From Paragorgia papillata (taxonomy: Eukaryota > Cnidaria > Anthozoa > Scleralcyonacea > Coralliidae), in assembly GCA_035771165.1 (NCBI GenBank), contig JAWNZC010000314.1, positions 2,281,501 to 2,345,500 of the forward strand: a stretch of 64,000 nucleotides of DNA. Reading direction: 5' to 3'. Below, piece by piece: positions 21,401 through 27,400 of this stretch. The position numbers and the translations under genes are program-made. The number at the start of each line of letters is the position of its first letter. The first letter of the stretch is position 1. The notes under the pieces were generated by a model. It saw only the letters and a list, made by a program, of their open reading frames with translations. It was not told the origin of the DNA and made no database searches.

Positions 21401-24400
21401 AACTTGGTGTTTCTCAGTGATCTTGTTGGTATGGGTTAATTGATGATCACGAGAGTGATATGGGATTTAACATCGTGAGTGAAGCTTAACAGCCACGAGA
21501 GGCCGCAAACCATTTTACCTCATGACTCTCTCGCAGTGAAATCATTTTGTTTTTTATTTAACTTACCGAGAAAGAAACAAGAGTTAGAAAGGAAGATACT
21601 CATTAGCATGCGAGAAGCAGTCAAAACAATGAGATAACTAGTTATCCAAGTGGGATAATTAACATTTATACCATGAGCTCGAGTTGTATACGAGCTCATA
21701 GCCAACGAGGCGCTTCGCCGAGTTGGCTATTAGTTCGTATACAACGAGAGCGAATGGTATAACTGTAGTGTTTTATTATATAGCCAAGCACTGTACAAGA
21801 GACAAAATTACAGCGAAATGTTTGAAACAACAAACGTCCGGCATAGGCAACTAATACTTCCGCCATGCGTAATGATGCATTCACATAGAGTTTTTCGCTG
21901 AGCTGTTCGGTAAACAGCTTCGAAATGTTGTATACATGTAAATGTTGCTCGAGAGGCAAAAAATGTGTTAAGCAGATCAACAAAAAAGATTAAAAGGTAC
22001 CTTTATGAAGTCAAAAGGTGGGCCAGTTGTTTATATTAGCGTTGCATGGTGTCGTGAAAAAGGGTTTGATTTCATGCAAAAATGAAACTGAAACACCTTC
22101 GGCAGTGAAACTAAATTACTTAGTTGGTTGTTTTTGAAAAAGAGCATGCTTTTTACTACTCCAAATGCTTTTCTAAATCAAAAAAGTCTCTTTACTGGTG
22201 ATCTCCAACGAAATGTGTGTTGTAAGCTTGATTTTAACCGTGAGTTTCTTCGTTTCGCAACAAATTAATATCCACCCGTTAATTTAGTCGGGTTTTTTGA
22301 AGTAAAAAGACGTAATTTTTAGATGAATTTTACCATTTAACATGCTAAATTGTGTATTTGTTAATGTATTTTTACACAATGTTGTTTTTTTATACATTGG
22401 TTTGAGGGTGTTGATGTTAAACTGTATAAAAATCCGTCAATTTCAACTCTTTTCGGCAGTTTAAAAAAGACATGCCGCCATCTTGTTTTTTCTCTACCAG
22501 CAGGATATGAGCTGATAGCCTGGTAGTAGGGAACCAATCAGATTACGCAAAAGCTCATATCCGATAGCATGCTGTATAATAAGTATAGTTATCCCACTAT
22601 GCATACTCATCTGCATGCTATATAATCAGTAATGAGTAACTGACTCAGCAATCGATGATTGCCATGGTGCAGATCGGTCAAAAAGCCCAAAATCAACGCG
22701 ACAGCCAATCAGGTTTGAGGCAAATCGGTCAAAAAAGTGGTTGCCATGGTGCAGATCGGTCAAATTGGTCAAACACCAATCAGATCTCTCCGCAAACCGG
22801 TCAAAACTCTCAAAGCGAACGCTGACCACCGGTCATCCCTGCCCGTTGTTTGCTGACTCGCAAATTACAATAAAAGCGAATTTGAAACCTAATCAGTCTG
22901 CCAAGCTTTGGCAGTCACGGCATAACATTTTCTAGAAGACTGTTGAGATTAAAATATTGCGTGATCGCGCAATTATTCTGGTGATATTTTACGTCAGTCG
23001 CGTGACCGGTCTGATGTATGATAAATCCGCCCCTGAGACGATTTTATTCAGCACAGGGAGAGGTCCAGGCCTCAAAGTGTTAAGCTTTAGAAGTGATGTC
23101 TAATTGCATCTGATGTACAACCTGAAAACTCTGGCAAAAACTACACTTTATACGACCTAATTGGCGTCTGCGAGGTACACAAATATGGCGGCCAAAAAAC
23201 GAATGCTCATATAAAGTGTAGTTTCAACCAGAATCTGTAGATTGTACATCAGATATGATTAGACATCTCTTCTAAAGCTCAACCAAGCATTGTATGGTCA
23301 ACTGTGTGTACAAAGTGGCTTTTAACGACATTTGAAAATTATGCTGACGTCAGCAATAATATAATTCAAAACTCTGTAACTCGAGAAGGAATGGTTGTAT
23401 CAACTTAAAATTTTTCAGGAAAACTCGTAATAACCATCTACAAAATATATAAAACAACCAACTTTGTAGATTTAATAATAAACATTTTAGAATTTTGTGA
23501 CGTCACAGTGAAAACCACCTATTGCCAGGGCCATTTTTAAAAGGTATTGGCAATAAAAATTAAGTCGTTTATCATTTGAAAGAACTCGTCAAATGGTATA
23601 AGAAGACCTTTTACAATTTTTCCGTATCTGTTTTGGTTTTGGAAATATTTCGACCAAAGACAGCGTGCTGTCCGCCATCTTGGAATTATTTTCGATATGC
23701 AAAATTAAAGTGAAATTTTTAATAAGCAGGGTAAAGTGAAATTTTTATCTTACCGACCTTATGACATTATGAGCTAGAAACTCGATTTTGTTGCACTATT
23801 TCCATTTTAAATTGACCCACAACATTTAAAAAGCCTTCTGTGGAAATTTGGTCACCCACGGAGTAGTTTCATCAGGTTTACCCTGCTTGTGACGTCACCA
23901 ATTTCATAGTTAATTAGACCCAATATTACAACAAGATGGCCGACAGCACGCTGTCTTTAGTTGAAATATTTCAAAACACAAGAAAGATACAAAAAATTAC
24001 AAAAGGTCTTCTTATACCATTTGACGAGTTCTTTCAAATGGGTCAAATTTAATTTTTATTGCCAATACCCTTTAAGAATTGTTTCGTGGGGGGAGGGGGC
24101 ATTGACTAAAAGGGACTGTCCTAGAGGGGTCTGGGGCATGTCCCCTGAAAAAAGTCTCGAAAATGCTATTTCATACATTCTGAAGGCTGATTTTTAGGAA
24201 CATAAAAACCAGTTAAAGTACAACACATCTCTGACTATACTTTGCTGTCAGAACTCATCAGCGTATTAATGCTGTTGTTACAGTACTGCCTGGTGACTTA
24301 GGATTGTTTCATGAAAATAATGATTAGGTACATTAATTTTAGTGAAAGAGCAGTTAATTTCATCGATAGAAATACTGGACACTTATTTAAGCATTTTAAT

Positions 24401-27400
24401 TTCAAATGTTTCCAACAAAAAAGGCGGTGGGTTAATTATATAGTTATTCCTTCTTCAAAGCTGGCAATAGAAGTGTTCTTATAATATCGTTGCAATTCGT
24501 TTGCTCGTCTTGGCCAATCCATTTCATGAATTCCTGTTTTGAATTTCATTGGTTTTTCATTCTTGACATGCAGACAAGAAAAGGGAGTCATCGCTCGGAG
24601 CAGCCAATAGGAATCACGAAATTCAAAACAGGAACTTAAGCAGCTTTTCCACTAGGCGATTTTTTTCGCGCGAAGCGACTTTCTTTTGTTCGAATTCAAT
24701 AGATTTCTGATTAGTTACAGCTCAGAGCTCACGAGACAAAAGAAAAAGTCGCCTAGTGGAAAACCGGCTTAAGGTGGTGATTACATGGAGACTTTCAGCC
24801 CGGTTTAGGAGGGCTTAGTTTTTATTGCGATTACATGAGCGATTTCAAACCGGGCTGAAACCAAAATTTGAATCAATAACTCGTAGGAACTCGAAGAATC
24901 TTTGTTTTGCGGCTGCGTAATGAACGATCGACACTGTTCACACGCTTAGTTCAGCCCGGGTTGAAAATTTTGAGCGATTACATGGGCGATTTCAGCCCAG
25001 TTGACCGGTCTGAAAATTCCATCCCGGGTAACGCGAACCGGGCTGAACTTTCAACCTGGGCTAAACTTTCAGCCAGGGTTGAAATTTTTCCATATATGTA
25101 TTCGCTATGTTCGTATTACAAATATTTAATAAGAAGACCGGGCCCGGGCTGAAAATCTCCATGTACTCGGCCCCTTAATTGTCCAACGAGTTTCAAAAAA
25201 ACTTGTCAGACAGAGCAAATGAATTGCAACAAGATTTTAGGAACACTTCTAATTAAATATGAATCAGGAAAATAGGAAATCAGTAAAATAATTTATCGAG
25301 ATAAAGACATTAAAGTGTCAATGAAGCGATTTTAGCAGTTTTGAACAGATATAAGCATGACATGTGCAGAGCTACACACACTCAAAGTTTGCCATGGCTT
25401 AATTATTCATTTTTGAAAACAATTATCGCTCGGTCAGAGCGCTTGATGGCGTACATGCAGTTGGATAACGATGCACAACGATAATATATTTTAATATTTA
25501 TAATCCAACGGCATACGTCAATCCTATATGTAGATTCAATCCCAGTCTTCCTTATATTTTGTAACATCAGAAAGGCAACTTTAGCACATATAATATCTCG
25601 AAAAGTATACATGCCACATTTCTTTCATTTTTTCGATATTGGCTATTTAGATTATGACCTTCAAATTTGTTCTATTGGAAATTTTCACTTCATGGTCACT
25701 TTAATACTTTGAAAGTTAGCGTCGCAATATTATAAAGTTTTGCCGGTAGTCAAGTCTAGTTCCACGTCTTGAATTTGTTGTAGTGCGTATTAATTTTTAA
25801 TAGCAATATTCTAGCTTATAGTATACTGAACACGCTATAACAAAAAATTATAATAGAAATTGCTTTTTAAAATTAACTAAAAAATATGCTCAGTAGAACT
25901 CGAACACTTGCATTTCTAGAACTCAAGATTTTTATTGTCTAGATTTCTTTGCCTGATGACTACTTCACGGTAGTAACTTATACCTACTTTTTAGGCAAGT
26001 GCGAGTGTTCTGCTATCGCATCATCAGATATGTACCTTGAGCATGGCAAAGACACCGTGAAGTTCATCTGGAAAAAGCCAGAAATCCGTTGTGAACCCAA
26101 TAATAAACCGCCAAAAAATGTAAAGGAAGTGGTAACGCCTGAAGGCACAGAATCTCCCAAGAACTTTAAAGCTGGTTCCCATCCTATTACTTATAAATTC
26201 ATATACCAGAATGGTAATAAGCAGCTAGCTACACTGGAATGTCCCGTAAAACTCAAGGTCGAAAGTAAGTATATACTGAATATTAATATACAATAAAAAC
26301 TCACCTGCAAGAATTAACCTTCAATTTTCTCAAGTCAGTCTGAAAAGGTTATTTTTTCAAGATTTTATTTCATGTTGTATAAGTTCAATTATATGAGTCC
26401 CAGTAGCTTAATAGTTCGAGTGTTTCACTGGCAATCAGAAGGCCCTTGTAGGTTGTACTTATATTCAATCTACGTTCAACCATCTGAGCCCCAGTAGCTC
26501 AATGGTTAGAGTGTTTCAGTGTCTCACTGGTGACCAAAAGGTTGTGGGTTGTACACACATTCAACCTACATTATAATCATCTGTCTTCTAGTATGGTTAG
26601 AGTGGCTCTGCAGTGTCTCACTGGCAATCAGAAAGTTGTGGGTTTGATTCCCAGTTCAAAAACTCGTTAATAATTCATGAGGAAAACACAAAGGAAAATC
26701 ATGACCGTGACGCGTCTCTATATATGTGATAGAGACACGCTCGCTATTTTCGATGAACTTTTTCTCCGATTTTACGGCTCAGATAACTTCAATTTTCAAA
26801 ATTGATTTCTATATGAGCTTATCATAGGGGTAGTTTTTGAAGCCATTTAAAACATTCGCAGTACGTGTTTTATCAGATCTAAAACACTCGGCTATCGCCT
26901 TAAATCTGATAAAACACTGCTGCTCATGTTTTAAATAGTACTTGGAAACTCAGTAAATATTTCGAGCGTGCATCTTGTTTTCTTATATACTATATCTATT
27001 ATTTAAGAGTGCAGCTGTCCAAGTCGAGACCTAGGTGTACAGTACGCTAAACCCGGAGAAAAAGCCTACGTTGATTGGAAAGTACCAAAAGCAAGTTGCA
27101 CAGGTGGTACAGTCGATCTTATTGAGAAAACTGGCATAACCACTAGTGGATATTATAATGTTGGTCCCCAAACAGAATTGTACGTCTACGGTTTGGCTAA
27201 AAACATCCAGAAGACCGTGGCCAAGTGCAGTGTCAAATTTGAAGTGAAAGGTTGGTAATATATCTAGAAAGATGGAACGCATCATGGGCGATCGTGCTCG
27301 AGCGAGCGACTCTCTATGCCATCCCAATGTGTCCACCATTACAATTCAGTATTATCTTGAATAGCGAAGCGGACAGTTACTATTTATAGACCAAAACTCA

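Larger units (their letters stand above)
3423..22640. repeat. Left arm of large inverted duplication
   Basis: Almost every landmark here reappears in inverted order at 58900-40735: the 3460 ORF, a hairpin MITE, a LINE tail, gene promoter and exon 1, the 19-bp minisatellite, a foldback element, and exons 2, 3 and 4. Non-coding stretches compared by eye differ by only a few percent. Exceptions are arm-specific insertions or deletions (5393-5750, 7117-7483, 10259-10407, about 21660-22575 here; about 41370-41675 and 50790-50950 in the other arm) and different tandem-repeat lengths. Homology stops on the outside at the foldback element and fades inside near 22640. Confidence 0.9.

Noticed and set aside
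27031..27339. Minus-strand 102-codon ORF
   Set aside because: Antisense of HYR-like exon 6 of gene A.
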